Positions 51,711 through 60,757 of a stretch of 64,000 nt of DNA are shown in pieces. The stretch is from NCBI RefSeq assembly GCF_900119365.1, contig NZ_FPJO01000020.1:1-64000 (forward strand). The letters are read 5' to 3'. This stretch comes from Streptomyces atratus. Lineage in GTDB: Bacteria > Actinomycetota > Actinomycetes > Streptomycetales > Streptomycetaceae. Position 1 is the first letter of the stretch. Each line of letters opens with the position of its first letter. The notes beneath the pieces are model-generated. The model worked only from the letters and a program-made list of their open reading frames with translations. It searched no databases and had not been told where the DNA came from. Both the position numbers and the translations under genes were made by a program.

Positions 51711-52421
51711 ATGCATACGTTTCCGACGCAGGCCGTGGTCCTGGCGGGTGGCCAGGGATCGCGGCTGCGCCCGTACACCGACGACCGCCCCAAGCCGATG
51801 GTCGAGATCCCGGGCACCGGGACTCCGATCATCGGCCATCAGCTTTCCTGGCTGGCCGCCGAGGGCGTGACCGACGCCGTGGTGTCGTGCGGCCATCTGG
51901 CCGAGGTGCTGCAGGAGTGGCTGGACTCGGCGGTGCTGCCGCTGCGCGTGACGACCGTCGTGGAGTCGGAGCCGCTGGGCCGCGGCGGCGGGCTGAAGTA
52001 CGCCGCCGCCCAGCTGCCCGACCCCGAGCAGCCCTGGTACGCCACCAACGGCGACATCTGGACGCGCTTCTCCCTGCGCGAGATGGCCGCGTTCCACGCC
52101 GAACGCGATGCGACCGCCACCCTGGCCCTGGCCCGTCCCCGTATCCCGTGGGGCGCCGTGGAGACGGACGCGTTCGGGCACATCACCGATTTCATCGAGT
52201 CGCCGCCCTCGCCGTATCTGATCAACGCCGGTGTCTACGTCTTCTCCCCGGAGTTCACGACGCTGCTGCCGGACCGGGGCGACCACGAGCGGACGACGTT
52301 CCCCCGGCTGGCCCGCGAGCGCAGGCTGGCCGGGTACCCGCTCCCGCACGGCGCGTACTGGCGGGCCATCGACACGGCGAAGGACCTCACCGAGGCCGCC
52401 AAGGAGCTCGACGGGCAGTAG
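51711..52421 (+). CDS. NDP-sugar nucleotidyltransferase
   Basis: 236 residues from ATG 51711. GT-A type pyrophosphorylase: VVLAGGQGSRLRPYTDDRPK with the NTP-binding GGxGxRL...K and downstream KPMVEI, then YATNGDIWT for metal binding and PLGRGGGLKY. It is short compared with full GlmU/RmlA proteins and resembles mannose-1-P or heptose-1-P guanylyl/uridylyl transferases (HddC/Gcd1 type). It should activate a sugar-1-phosphate for cell-wall or glycolipid synthesis. Sugar unknown. No clear operon partner. Confidence 0.88.
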   Translation: MHTFPTQAVVLAGGQGSRLRPYTDDRPKPMVEIPGTGTPIIGHQLSWLAAEGVTDAVVSCGHLAEVLQEWLDSAVLPLRVTTVVESEPLGRGGGLKYAAAQLPDPEQPWYATNGDIWTRFSLREMAAFHAERDATATLALARPRIPWGAVETDAFGHITDFIESPPSPYLINAGVYVFSPEFTTLLPDRGDHERTTFPRLARERRLAGYPLPHGAYWRAIDTAKDLTEAAKELDGQ

Positions 52422-52443
52422 CAGCAGGAGAGGCCCGGCGCAT

Positions 52444-52490
52444 GGCGAAGGGGCGGTCACCGGTACGAATCCGGTGACCGCCCCTTCGCC
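52444..52490. terminator. Terminator between nucleotidyltransferase and DoxX genes
   Basis: Perfect 20-bp arms (52444-52463, 52471-52490) with a 7-base loop between converging genes. Confidence 0.92.
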
Positions 52491-52511
52491 GTGTGCCGGG
52501 GTCCGCGACGC

Positions 52512-54137
52512 TCAGCCGAGCAGGCCGCCGATGGGGTTCTGCCCGCCGCCGGACGTGCCCCCGGTGGAGTCGCCGCTGTCCGAGCCGCCGGTGGAACCGC
52601 CGCCCGTGCCGGTGGTGCCGGAGGAGGACGGGCCTGAGCTGCTGGACGGGGGCGGCTGCGGGGCCGTCTGCTGCGGGGTCTGCTGACCGGTGCCGGTGCC
52701 CTGGGTCTGGCTGGGCTGGCCGGCACCGGCCGCCTGGCCGGACTCACGGACGGTGCCCGCGGCGGGCGTGGACGGGGCGGTGGAGGGCGTCGTGGCGGCG
52801 CCGCTGCGGGACGGCGAGGGGCGCCGGCCCTCCGGCGTGTGCGAGGCCCGGCCGCCGTGGGACTCCTGCGGGAGTGGGGAGCCGGGGAGCTGGTTGGTCG
52901 GGTCGCCGTTCGGGCCGGGCACGGTGACGACCTCGGAGGAGCGGACCGCGCCGCCGAGCACGGAGCCCACGAGAAGGGTGAGACCGACGACGACGGAGGC
53001 GACGACGGCGCCCCGGCGCAGCACCCGGCGGCGCAGGTCCCAGATCGCCGAGCGCGGGCCGAGCCTGCGCCAGGCCTCACCGGCGAGCCGTCCGTCGACG
53101 GAGTAGACGGGCGCGCCCGCGATGATCAGCGGGCTCCAGGCGGCGAGGTAGATGATGTCTGGCGCGTCGTAGGCGGCGACGGTGCGCCAGCTCACGGTGA
53201 GCAGCAGGGCGGCGGACAGCAGCGCGCCGACCGAGGCGGCGACCCGCTGCCAGAGGCCGAGGACGGTGAGGACGCCGACGACGACCTGGAGGAAGGCGAC
53301 GGTGAGTCCGGCGCCGACGGGGTGGGAGAGCGCGAAGTCGCGCAGCGGCTCGGCCAGCGCCCAGGGGTGCAGCGAGGTCAGCCACTTGACCATGGAGCCG
53401 CGGTCGCCGCCGTCGAAGTAGACGGGGTCGCAGAGCTTGCCCATGCCGGCGTAGATGGAGATGAAGCCGAGGAAGACCCGCAGGGGCAGCAGCACGACGC
53501 CGAGGTTCATCCGGCGGCCGGGGTAGTACGCGTGCCGTACGGAGTCGCTGCCCCGGCGCCCGCTCCGGGCCCCGGTCTCCTCGTCGAACTCGTCCTCGTC
53601 GTACGCGTCCTGTGCGTACGGGGCGCCGTCGGCGGTGTCGTAGGCGCCGACCGCCTGGCGCATGGGCGGCAGCAGCGGTCCGTTGCCGTAGCGGCCCGGC
53701 TGGTGGGGGGCGGTGACGACGGGGTTGGGCTGGGTCTCTTCGAGGACGTCGATGAGCTGGGTGCTGCCCGTGCCGAATCCGCCGTCGAGCTCCGGGGCGG
53801 CGTAGGGGCCGTGGGCGTCGTACCCGGTGGCCGGACGGCCCGCGGTGGAGTTCCGTACGGCCTGGAGGAGCCCGGTGGCGCCGGGGTCGCCGGGGGCGGA
53901 CCTGCCGCTCCACACGACGGGCGAGCGCCTGCCGCGCGCCGCTCCTGCGCCGCTCATGGCGGGGATCCTGGGTGCGCCGGCGGGGGCCAGACCGCGCAGC
54001 CGCGGGCGCTGGCCGGGGGCTAGCTGCACCCGGAAGCTGGCGTGGTTGACGATGACCTGCGCAGGGTCGCAGTCCACCTTGGCCATGCTCAGGGCTGGTT
54101 GTTCGTCGAACCGAGGCGTTCTGGTGTCCACACTCAT
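52512..54137 (-). CDS. DoxX-domain membrane protein with disordered tails
   Basis: 541 residues. The N-terminal ~205 residues are soluble and partly disordered with an acidic stretch (AYDEDEFDEETGA). Four helices of the DoxX fold follow (LGVVLLPLRVFLGFISIYAG, LTVAFLQVVVGVLTVLGLW, AASVGALLSAALLLTVSW, IYLAAWSPLIIAGAPVYS), another helix (ASVVVGLTLLVGSVLGGAV), and a long extracellular Pro/Ser/Thr/Gly-rich tail. In mycobacteria DoxX-family proteins (as in the MRC complex) take part in thiol/redox stress. The electron partner is unknown. Its place beside rlmB and cysS is conserved. Confidence 0.85.
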   Translation of the reverse strand: MSVDTRTPRFDEQPALSMAKVDCDPAQVIVNHASFRVQLAPGQRPRLRGLAPAGAPRIPAMSGAGAARGRRSPVVWSGRSAPGDPGATGLLQAVRNSTAGRPATGYDAHGPYAAPELDGGFGTGSTQLIDVLEETQPNPVVTAPHQPGRYGNGPLLPPMRQAVGAYDTADGAPYAQDAYDEDEFDEETGARSGRRGSDSVRHAYYPGRRMNLGVVLLPLRVFLGFISIYAGMGKLCDPVYFDGGDRGSMVKWLTSLHPWALAEPLRDFALSHPVGAGLTVAFLQVVVGVLTVLGLWQRVAASVGALLSAALLLTVSWRTVAAYDAPDIIYLAAWSPLIIAGAPVYSVDGRLAGEAWRRLGPRSAIWDLRRRVLRRGAVVASVVVGLTLLVGSVLGGAVRSSEVVTVPGPNGDPTNQLPGSPLPQESHGGRASHTPEGRRPSPSRSGAATTPSTAPSTPAAGTVRESGQAAGAGQPSQTQGTGTGQQTPQQTAPQPPPSSSSGPSSSGTTGTGGGSTGGSDSGDSTGGTSGGGQNPIGGLLG

Positions 54138-54275
54138 CTAACCGAGTGATGTGTGATTAGGACACTGCCTTGACGGGCCCGATGTGTCCGAGGCCCGTCA
54201 ATGCGGTCCGGCGGGGGGCGTCAGGGCCCTGTCCGCCGGACATGCCCTGGTCGGCCGCCCCCGGCCGGGTGGACT

Positions 54276-55232
54276 TCAGGCCCGGCGCCGCGCGACCTCG
54301 TACAGGACGATCCCGGCCGCGACACCCGCGTTCAGCGACTCCGCGCCGCCCGGCATCGAGATGCGGACCCGGTAGTCGCAGGTCTCGCCGACGAGGCGGC
54401 CGAGGCCCTTGCCCTCGCTGCCGATGACGATGACGACGGGCCCGGCGAGCTCCTCCAGGTCCTCGACGGTGTGCTCGCCGTCGGCGGCGAGGCCGACGAC
54501 CGTGAGGCCGGCCTTCTGGTAGCCCTCCAGGGCGCGGGTCAGGTTCGTCACCCGGGAGACCGGCGTACGGGCCGCCGTGCCCGCCGAGGACTTCCAGGCG
54601 CCCGCCGTCATCCCGGCCGCGCGCCGCTCGGGCACGACCACGCCGTGGCCGCCGAAGGCGGAGACGGAGCGGACGATCGCGCCCAGGTTGCGCGGGTCGG
54701 TGACGCCGTCGAGGGCGACGATGAGGGGGTCCTCGCCGTTGTCGTACGCGGCGGCGGTGAGGTCCTCCGGGTGCGCGTACTCGTACGGCGGGACCTGGAG
54801 GACGAGGCCCTGGTGGTTCAGGCCGTTCGTCATCCGGTCGAGCTCGGGGCGCGGGGCCTCCATCAGGTTGATGTTGCCGCGCGCACCGGCGAGCTGGAGC
54901 GCCTCGCGGACCCGCTCGTCGTTGTCGATGTACTGCTGGACGTACAGGGTCGTCGCGGGGACGCCGTCGCGCAGGGCCTCGTAGACGGGGTTGCGGCCGA
55001 CGACCATCTCGGACGTGCCCTTGACGCCGCCGCGCCGGGGGGCGGGGCGGCGGGCCGCGGCCTGCTTGGCCTGGGCGTTGGCGACACGGTTCTTCTTGTG
55101 TCCCTTGCGGGCGGAGGCGGGCGGCGTCGGGCCCTTGCCTTCGAGGCCACGGCGTCGCTGCCCACCGCTGCCGACCTGCGCGCCCTTCTTGTTGGACGTG
55201 CGGCGGTTCCTGCGCTGGCTGTTCCCGGCCAT
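54276..55232 (-). CDS. rlmB: 23S rRNA 2'-O-ribose methyltransferase RlmB (SpoU family)
   Basis: 318 residues. An N-terminal ~70-residue basic extension (QRRNRRTSNKKGAQVGS ... RKGHKKNRV) precedes the SpoU substrate-binding domain (SEMVVGRNPVYEALRDG) and SPOUT methyltransferase: motif 1 LDGVTDPRNLGAIVRS, motif 2 VVIVIGSEGKGLGRL, motif 3 ISMPGGAESLNAGVAAGI. The trefoil-knot fold binds SAM. By homology it methylates G2251 of 23S rRNA. cysS follows the same strand, starting 1.4 kb upstream, with 83 bases between the two. Confidence 0.93.
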   Translation of the reverse strand: MAGNSQRRNRRTSNKKGAQVGSGGQRRRGLEGKGPTPPASARKGHKKNRVANAQAKQAAARRPAPRRGGVKGTSEMVVGRNPVYEALRDGVPATTLYVQQYIDNDERVREALQLAGARGNINLMEAPRPELDRMTNGLNHQGLVLQVPPYEYAHPEDLTAAAYDNGEDPLIVALDGVTDPRNLGAIVRSVSAFGGHGVVVPERRAAGMTAGAWKSSAGTAARTPVSRVTNLTRALEGYQKAGLTVVGLAADGEHTVEDLEELAGPVVIVIGSEGKGLGRLVGETCDYRVRISMPGGAESLNAGVAAGIVLYEVARRRA

Positions 55233-55315
55233 GACCTACCTGTTTCGTTGCTTCTCAGACATGCGTACGTAAGTGAAGTGTGCCGCCCGGAACGCCGGGC
55301 GGCACATGGTGGGGA

Positions 55316-56719
55316 CTACTGGCGCGGGCCGAGTGTCCACCGCGGTCCGGTGGGGCTGTCCTCGATGACGAGTCCGGACTGGTTGAGCTGGTCGCGGATG
55401 GCGTCGGCGGCGGGCCAGTCCTTGCGCTCGCGGGCCGACTGGCGCTGGTCGAGCACGAGGCGTACGAGCGTGTCGACGACGCCGTGCAGATCGTCGCCGC
55501 GGTCGCTCTCGCCCGCCCAGTGCTCGTCGAGCGGGTCGAGGCCGAGGACGCCGAGCATCGCGCGGACCTCCGCGAGCCGGGCGACCGCGGCTTCCTTGTC
55601 GTCGGCGGCCAGGGCGGAGTTGCCCTGGCGGACCGTGGTGTGGACGATCGCGAGCGCCTGCGGGACGCCCAGGTCGTCGTCCATCGCCTCGGCGAAGGCC
55701 GGCGGCACCTCGGTGGCGGGCTCGACCGTCTCGCCCGCCTTCTCGGTGACGCGCTGCACGAAGCCCTCGATCCGCGCGAACGCGGACTCGGCCTCGCGCA
55801 GGGCCTCCTCGCTGTACTCGATCATCGACCGGTAGTGCGGGGTGCCGAGGTAGTAGCGCAGCACGATCGGGCGCCAGGCCTTGACCATCTCGCTGACCAG
55901 CACGGAGTTGCCCAGCGACTTCGACATCTTCTCGCCGGACATGGTGACCCAGCCGTTGTGCACCCAGTACTTCGCGAACTCGTCGCCGTACGCCTTGGCC
56001 TGGGCGATCTCGTTCTCGTGGTGCGGGAAGATCAGGTCGATGCCGCCGCCGTGGATGTCGAAGGCGGTGCCGAGGTACTTGTGCGCCATGGCGGAGCACT
56101 CCAGGTGCCAGCCGGGGCGGCCGCGGCCCCAGGGGGTCTCCCAGCTGGGCTCGCCCGGCCTGGTCGCCTTCCACATCGCGAAGTCGCGCTGGTCGCGCTT
56201 GCCGGTCTCGCCCTCGCCGGACGGCTGGCGCAGATCGTCCAGGTCCTGGTTGGAGAGCTCCAGGTAGCCGGGGAACGAGCGCACGTCGAAGTAGACGTTG
56301 CCGTCGGCCGCGTAGGCATGACCGCGCTCGATCAGGCCGCGCATCATCTCGATCATCTCGGGGACGTGGCCGGTGGCGCGGGGCTCGTAGGTGACCGGGA
56401 GGCAGCCGAGCGCGTCGTAGCCGGCGTTGAACGCCCGCTCGTTCTCGTACCCGATGGCCGACCAGGGGCGGCCCTGTTCCGCCGACTTCGCGATGATCTT
56501 GTCGTCGATGTCGGTGACGTTCCGGATGAACGTGACGTCGTAGCCGCGGTACTCGAACCAGCGGCGCATGATGTCGAAGTTCAGCCCGGACCGGATGTGC
56601 CCGATGTGCGGGGCGGCCTGGACGGTCGCGCCACAGAGGTAGATCGAGACACAGCCCGCTGCGAGCGGTACGAAGTCACGGATCTGCCGGGCGCTGGTGT
56701 CGTACAGGCGAATAGTCAC
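55316..56719 (-). CDS. cysS: Cysteinyl-tRNA synthetase
   Basis: 467 residues, standard length. Class I synthetase: zinc/Cys motif YLCGATVQ, HIGH box AAPHIGHIRSG, zinc ligands in GWHLECSAMA and HHENE, and KMSKS loop EKMSKSLGNS. The C-terminal helical domain (WPAADAIRDQLNQSGLVIED) ends with the usual DSPTGPRW. Charges tRNA-Cys with ATP. It is upstream of rlmB in one likely operon. MshC-type cysteine ligases share this fold, but the full anticodon-binding domain shows this is CysS. Confidence 0.96.
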   Translation of the reverse strand: MTIRLYDTSARQIRDFVPLAAGCVSIYLCGATVQAAPHIGHIRSGLNFDIMRRWFEYRGYDVTFIRNVTDIDDKIIAKSAEQGRPWSAIGYENERAFNAGYDALGCLPVTYEPRATGHVPEMIEMMRGLIERGHAYAADGNVYFDVRSFPGYLELSNQDLDDLRQPSGEGETGKRDQRDFAMWKATRPGEPSWETPWGRGRPGWHLECSAMAHKYLGTAFDIHGGGIDLIFPHHENEIAQAKAYGDEFAKYWVHNGWVTMSGEKMSKSLGNSVLVSEMVKAWRPIVLRYYLGTPHYRSMIEYSEEALREAESAFARIEGFVQRVTEKAGETVEPATEVPPAFAEAMDDDLGVPQALAIVHTTVRQGNSALAADDKEAAVARLAEVRAMLGVLGLDPLDEHWAGESDRGDDLHGVVDTLVRLVLDQRQSARERKDWPAADAIRDQLNQSGLVIEDSPTGPRWTLGPRQ

Positions 56720-56801
56720 GCCTCAAGGGTAGTGGGCGCGCACCAGTGCCCCGCGACCCCTTGGGGAATCGCGGGGACGAGTTCGTGACGGCGAGGGCGT
56801 C

Positions 56802-57209
56802 TCAAATGCGTCCGACGACCTTGCGCGGGGTGATCCGGACGACCACCCGCTCGGCGTCGTCGGCGGCGGCCGAGGGGTTGAACTCCGCGAACTTCTTGCC
56901 GGTGTACTTCAGGGACAGCTCGTCCATGAGCTCCTCGGCGCCCTCCGTGGTCAGGGCGGCGGTGCCGCGGATCTCGGCGTAGGTGTACGGGGCGGCGAAG
57001 GGCTGCACGACGACGGAGACCCGCGGGTCGCGGCTCAGGTTCTGCTCCTTGCGGCGGCCCACCGCCGTCGAGATGAGCACGTCGTCGCCGTCGCGCTTGA
57101 CCCAGACCGGGGAGGCCTGGGGGCTGCCGTCGGGCTGGATGGTGACGACAGTGACGAAGACGGGGCTGTCGAGGAGCGCCTTGAGTTCTGTGGAGAGTGC
57201 GGCGGGCAT
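56802..57209 (-). CDS. PPOX-class split-barrel flavin/F420-dependent protein
   Basis: 135 residues. MPAALSTELKALLDSPVFVT, VWVKRDGDDVLISTAVGRRK and VVVRITPRKVVGRI are typical of the actinobacterial pyridoxamine-phosphate-oxidase-like split barrel that uses F420 (the TIGR03618-like group). Members reduce or degrade diverse small molecules with F420H2, and their substrates are largely unknown. Monocistronic between cysS and ispF. Full length. Confidence 0.88.
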   Translation of the reverse strand: MPAALSTELKALLDSPVFVTVVTIQPDGSPQASPVWVKRDGDDVLISTAVGRRKEQNLSRDPRVSVVVQPFAAPYTYAEIRGTAALTTEGAEELMDELSLKYTGKKFAEFNPSAAADDAERVVVRITPRKVVGRI

Positions 57210-57319
57210 GGCGTACGTCCTCCAGTGGGATCGGTGGTGCCTCTACCCGTACCCCAACCCCGTTTCACCGCTCCCGCTTCCCGGTCCGGCCCACCGGAAG
57301 GGTCAGGGCCGTGCCGGGG

Positions 57320-57823
57320 TCAGCCGGTGCGGTAGACCAGCGCGGTCGCGATCCCGGTGAGGCCCTCGCCCCGCCCGGTGAAGCCGAGCCCGTCGGAAGT
57401 GGCGGCGGAGAGCGAGACGGGCGCCCCCACGGCGGCCGACAGCACCTTCTGCGCCTCGTCCCGCCGCTTGCCGATCTTCGGCCGTACGCCGACGACCTGG
57501 ACGGCGACATTGCCGATCTCGAAGCCCTCGGCCCGCACGATCCGCGCCGCCTCGGTCAGCAGCGTCACACCGGCGGCGCCGGACCACTCGGGCCGCCCGG
57601 TGCCGAAGTGCTGCCCCAGGTCGCCGAGCCCGGCGGCCGAGAAGAGCGCGTTGCACGCGGCGTGCGCGACGACATCGGCGTCCGAGTGCCCGGCCAGGCC
57701 GGGCCCCTCGCCCTCCCAGAGCAGCCCCGCGCACCACAGCTCGCGGCCCTCCTCGAAGGCGTGGATGTCGGTGCCGATCCCGACCTGCGGGATCACGGGC
57801 CCGGTCCGTTCCTCAGAAGCCAT
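57320..57823 (-). CDS. ispF: 2-C-methyl-D-erythritol 2,4-cyclodiphosphate synthase
   Basis: 167 residues. Fifth MEP-pathway step: CDP-ME-2-phosphate to MEcPP plus CMP, in a homotrimer. Zinc ligands in GIGTDIHAF and GLAGHSDADVVAHA (Asp, His, His) and the SLSAATSDGLGFTGRGEG end are present. ATG 57823 overlaps the ispD 3' end by 11 bases, so both are co-translated. Complete. Confidence 0.96.
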   Translation of the reverse strand: MASEERTGPVIPQVGIGTDIHAFEEGRELWCAGLLWEGEGPGLAGHSDADVVAHAACNALFSAAGLGDLGQHFGTGRPEWSGAAGVTLLTEAARIVRAEGFEIGNVAVQVVGVRPKIGKRRDEAQKVLSAAVGAPVSLSAATSDGLGFTGRGEGLTGIATALVYRTG

Positions 57824-58559
57824 CGTTCGCCCTCCTGCGTGCGAGTACCGCCTCGGCCAGCACCAGATCCAGCGGCCGGGTCACCTTGAACGCCTCTTCG
57901 TGCCCGGGTACGACCACGACGGGCGCCCCGAGCTGCTCCACCATGCCCGCGTCGTCCGTCGCGCCCTCACCGCTGACGGCAACGGCGGCGTGCGCCCGTA
58001 CGAGCGTGTCGCGGTCGAAGCCCTGCGGGGTCTGCACGGCGCGCAGCCTGGCCCGCACGGGCGTCCCGAGCACCGGCTCCGGCTCCCCCGGCACACCGGG
58101 CTCGACCTCCTTGACGGTGTCGGCCAGCGGCAGCGCGGGGACGACGGCGGGCGCCCCGTCGCGCACCGCCTCGATCACCGCGTCCACCGTGTCGACCGGC
58201 ACCAGCGGGCGCGCCGCGTCATGGACGAGGACGGCGGAGATGCCTTCCGGCAGCGCGTCGAGGCCGAGCCGCACGGACTCCTGGCGGGTGTCGCCGCCGG
58301 GCACGACGAGGTAGTCGGTGCGCTCGGGCAGGGCGTGCTCGTCGAGCAGGTTCTTGACCTCGGGGGCGCCGTCCGGCGGCGCGACGACGACGACCAGGGA
58401 GACGGAACGGGACGCCGCCATGGCCCGGACCGCGTGGATGAGCATGGGCGTCCCGCTCAGCGAGCGGAGCGCCTTGGGGGCGCCCGGACCGAGCCGTACG
58501 CCTCGGCCGGCTGCGGGAATCACGGCGGCGGTGCGGTACGGACGCGATTGATCAGACAT
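57813..58559 (-). CDS. ispD: 2-C-methyl-D-erythritol 4-phosphate cytidylyltransferase
   Basis: 248 residues from ATG 58559. Third MEP-pathway step: MEP plus CTP to CDP-ME. Nucleotidyltransferase motifs AAVIPAAGRGVRLGPGAPKA, VPGGDTRQESVRLGLDAL, VLVHDAARPLVP and AVQTPQGF are conserved. An upstream open frame extends further but lacks homology. It is the first gene of an ispD-ispF operon, preceded by a 350-base gap to carD. Confidence 0.96.
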   Translation of the reverse strand: MSDQSRPYRTAAVIPAAGRGVRLGPGAPKALRSLSGTPMLIHAVRAMAASRSVSLVVVVAPPDGAPEVKNLLDEHALPERTDYLVVPGGDTRQESVRLGLDALPEGISAVLVHDAARPLVPVDTVDAVIEAVRDGAPAVVPALPLADTVKEVEPGVPGEPEPVLGTPVRARLRAVQTPQGFDRDTLVRAHAAVAVSGEGATDDAGMVEQLGAPVVVVPGHEEAFKVTRPLDLVLAEAVLARRRANDGF

Positions 58560-58912
58560 CGGTTGCACTCCGAAGCTTCGGCATGTTTGTTTCCACAGCC
58601 GACATGGGTATGGCCACAAGCGAGCCGGGCGCCACGCCCTGACTCGACCGGGCCCTTTCCGTGACACCCGGTCGATTCGGACAAGCCGCACCGGTCGCTC
58701 GGGATCGGCTACACAAGATCGCGAGCAACGTATCGGGGGTATCACCGATGAGGCCAACGCATCGGTGAGTCGAGACGTAATCCGGACAGGCCGCGTCAGA
58801 AATGAGACACGCCGCGGCCTGATTCAGACATGCCGCGGCGCCCGACGACATACCGTGAATACGGTTGTCAGCGGGCACCGCGGCACATTGGTTACGACCG
58901 GCACGAGCCGGT
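58560..58912. other. 353-base spacer between carD and ispD
   Basis: No gene is supported here. It contains the carD terminator-like stem-loop at 58810-58840 and presumably the promoter of ispD. I see no other strong element. Confidence 0.5.
58810..58840 (-). terminator. Stem-loop downstream of carD
   Basis: CGCCGCGGC (58810-58818) pairs perfectly with GCCGCGGCG (58832-58840); 13-base loop. Likely carD terminator, about 72 bases after its stop. Confidence 0.6.
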
Positions 58913-59395
58913 TCAGGACGCGAGAACCTCGTCGAGCAGAGCCTCGGCCTTGTCTTCGTTCGTGTTCTCCGCGAGAGCGAGCTCGCTCACCAGAATCTGG
59001 CGAGCCTTGGCGAGCATGCGCTTCTCACCTGCGGAGAGTCCACGCTCGCGCTCACGACGCCACAGGTCGCGAACCACTTCGGCGACCTTGATGACATCGC
59101 CGGAGGCGAGCTTCTCGAGATTTGCCTTGTAGCGCCGGGACCAGTTCGTCGGCTCTTCGGCATACGGTGCGCGAAGCACCTCGAAGACCCGGTCCAGTCC
59201 CTCCTGCCCGACCACGTCGCGCACACCCACGAACTCCGCATTGTCCGCCGGCACACGAACCGTCAAGTCGCCCTGAGCGACCTTGAGCACCAAGTAGGTC
59301 TTGTCCACGCCTTTGATCTGGCGAGTTTCGATAGCCTCGATCAGCGCGGCCCCGTGATGGGGATAGACCACGGTGTCGCCAACCTTGAACGTCAT
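58913..59395 (-). CDS. carD: CarD-family RNA-polymerase-binding regulator
   Basis: 160 residues. The N-terminal RNAP-interaction (Tudor-like) domain is seen in MTFKVGDTVVYPHHGAALIE, and the C-terminal helical DNA-binding domain in PTNWSRRYKANLEKLASGDV then VAEVVRDLWRRERERGLS. CarD stabilises open promoter complexes at rRNA and other housekeeping promoters of actinobacteria. It has its own promoter in the long region to its right and ends before the hairpin at 58810. Length matches CdnL/CarD. Confidence 0.95.
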   Translation of the reverse strand: MTFKVGDTVVYPHHGAALIEAIETRQIKGVDKTYLVLKVAQGDLTVRVPADNAEFVGVRDVVGQEGLDRVFEVLRAPYAEEPTNWSRRYKANLEKLASGDVIKVAEVVRDLWRRERERGLSAGEKRMLAKARQILVSELALAENTNEDKAEALLDEVLAS

Positions 59396-59693
59396 GTGAC
59401 AGGTACCCCTTCCGTGGCTATCAAGGGTAACACGAGAACTGCTTCTCCTGAATGGCGTTTTCGCAGGTCAGGGCATATCTCGGGGCTTGACAACAGCGAC
59501 ACGCACGTGCTGCGGAAGGTTCTCGGGGGGTGGTATTCGCAGGTCGGAGCGGTTGTGCGGGCAGGGTGAAACACACACGTCACACACATACGAACCACCC
59601 CCTGAAGGGGTCGAACGTCCCGTTTTGCCGGATTCCAGATGATGAACTTTCCATACTCCGTTCGGAGGTCGATCACCTGTACGGAGGTAAGTG

Positions 59694-59720
59694 CCGTTGA
59701 TCAATGGAATTGATCAACGG
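59694..59720. promoter_or_regulatory. Perfect inverted repeat CCGTTGATCAAT
   Basis: CCGTTGATCAAT (59694-59705), three bases, ATTGATCAACGG (59709-59720). A further TTGATCA copy occurs near 59765. The hairpin has no gene before it on either strand, so it is more likely a protein-binding site than a terminator. Confidence 0.5.
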
Positions 59721-59870
59721 CCCCGCGCGATCGGTTATGCGCACGGAATGCGCCACGCTCCATGAATTGATCACCGGCGATATGTGAACGGCATGTGTCG
59801 CGCCGTTTCGGCATGCGCGGCCCACAGCGCATTGCCGGGTCCGCGGGCCCGCCAGGGATTACGGGACAGC

Positions 59871-59941
59871 CCTTAGGGGCGGGTCGGGTGCGGGGCGGGC
59901 GGGGCGGCTCGGTAGCCTAAGGCCGCTGACACACCCTTAGG
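59871..59941. repeat. Three CCTTAGG/CCTAAGG sites before the lipoprotein gene
   Basis: CCTTAGG at 59871-59877, CCTAAGG at 59916-59922 and CCTTAGG at 59935-59941; the last two form an inverted repeat with a 12-base gap, 56 bases before the lipoprotein start. They may be an operator cluster. Confidence 0.5.
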
Positions 59942-59997
59942 GCGGCTTTACGTCGCTCGCCTCCCGTCCGCAGTCCGATCAAGGAGTTGCCGCCGCC

Positions 59998-60651
59998 GTG
60001 AGCCGCAGCCTTCGACACGGCGCTCTCGCCGCCACAGCCACCGTTCTCTCGATCGCCTCGCTCACCGCGTGCGGTGCGGGCAATGACGCAGCGACGCTCA
60101 AGGTAAGGCCGGACGCTGCTGCCACCACCATCGGTGACATCAGCATCCAGAACGCGAACGTCGTCACCCAGCCCGAGCTCACCGCCGAGGGCCCGGCCGT
60201 CGTCTCCGCGACGCTGTTCAACAACGGCACGAAGCCGCAGACCCTGGAAGCCGTCACGCTGCCGGGTTCGAGCGCCTCGGTGCAGCTGCACGCCGCCGAG
60301 GGCGCCGGGCAGGTCGTGGTCCCGGCCGGCGGCTCGGTGGTCCTCGGCGGCAAGGGCAACGCCTCCGCCGTGATCGAGAACGCCCGCGAGGCCGCCAAGG
60401 CGGGCAATGTGCAGTCCGTCGTCTTCAAGTTCAGCTCGGCCGGCGAGATCCCGCTCGGCGCGTTCGTCGTGCCGGCGAAGAGCTACTTCACGGGCTTCGG
60501 CCCGAGCACTCTGCCGGTGGCTCCGCAGAAGTCGACCGAGGCGAAGCCGACCAACTCCGCCTCCGGTACGCCGGCGGGCGCCCCGGGAGAGTCGGGGAGC
60601 GACGAGGTCACCCCGAGCGACGCCGCGTCCGCCTCGGCGGAGTCCCACTGA
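59998..60651 (+). CDS. Exported lipoprotein, DUF461-like
   Basis: 217 residues from GTG 59998 (AAGGAG upstream). Lipoprotein signal LSIASLTAC with the lipid Cys at about residue 25. The mature part is a beta-sandwich (ADLTVRPD-like start, IGDISIQNANVVTQPELTAE, VVSATLFNNGTKPQTLEAV, SVVLGGKG) similar in outline to the DUF461/PCuAC copper-chaperone fold, but the HxxM copper ligands are not seen. The C-terminal 45 residues are Ser/Ala/Pro-rich. Its place next to phoP-phoR is conserved. Function unknown. Confidence 0.85.
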   Translation: MSRSLRHGALAATATVLSIASLTACGAGNDAATLKVRPDAAATTIGDISIQNANVVTQPELTAEGPAVVSATLFNNGTKPQTLEAVTLPGSSASVQLHAAEGAGQVVVPAGGSVVLGGKGNASAVIENAREAAKAGNVQSVVFKFSSAGEIPLGAFVVPAKSYFTGFGPSTLPVAPQKSTEAKPTNSASGTPAGAPGESGSDEVTPSDAASASAESH

Positions 60652-60696
60652 CCGCACGCGGACCGCTCGCGGGCGCATGACGCGCCGCCACGCGAA

Positions 60697-60744
60697 CGAA
60701 CGGCGGAGGACGCCCCCTTTTCGGGGGGCGCCCTCCGCCGTTCG
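60697..60744. terminator. Terminator between the lipoprotein gene and phoP
   Basis: Long hairpin with arms of about 20 bases (60697-60717, 60723-60744), one mismatch, a short T-rich loop, between converging stops. Confidence 0.85.
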
Positions 60745-60757
60745 CGTACCCGGCTGT

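Larger units (their letters stand above)
59396..59997. other. 600-base divergent spacer between carD and a lipoprotein gene
   Basis: No gene is supported. It holds the inverted repeat at 59694-59720, the CCTTAGG repeats at 59871-59941 and presumably the promoters of carD and the lipoprotein. The centre is noticeably less GC-rich than the rest of the window. Confidence 0.5.
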
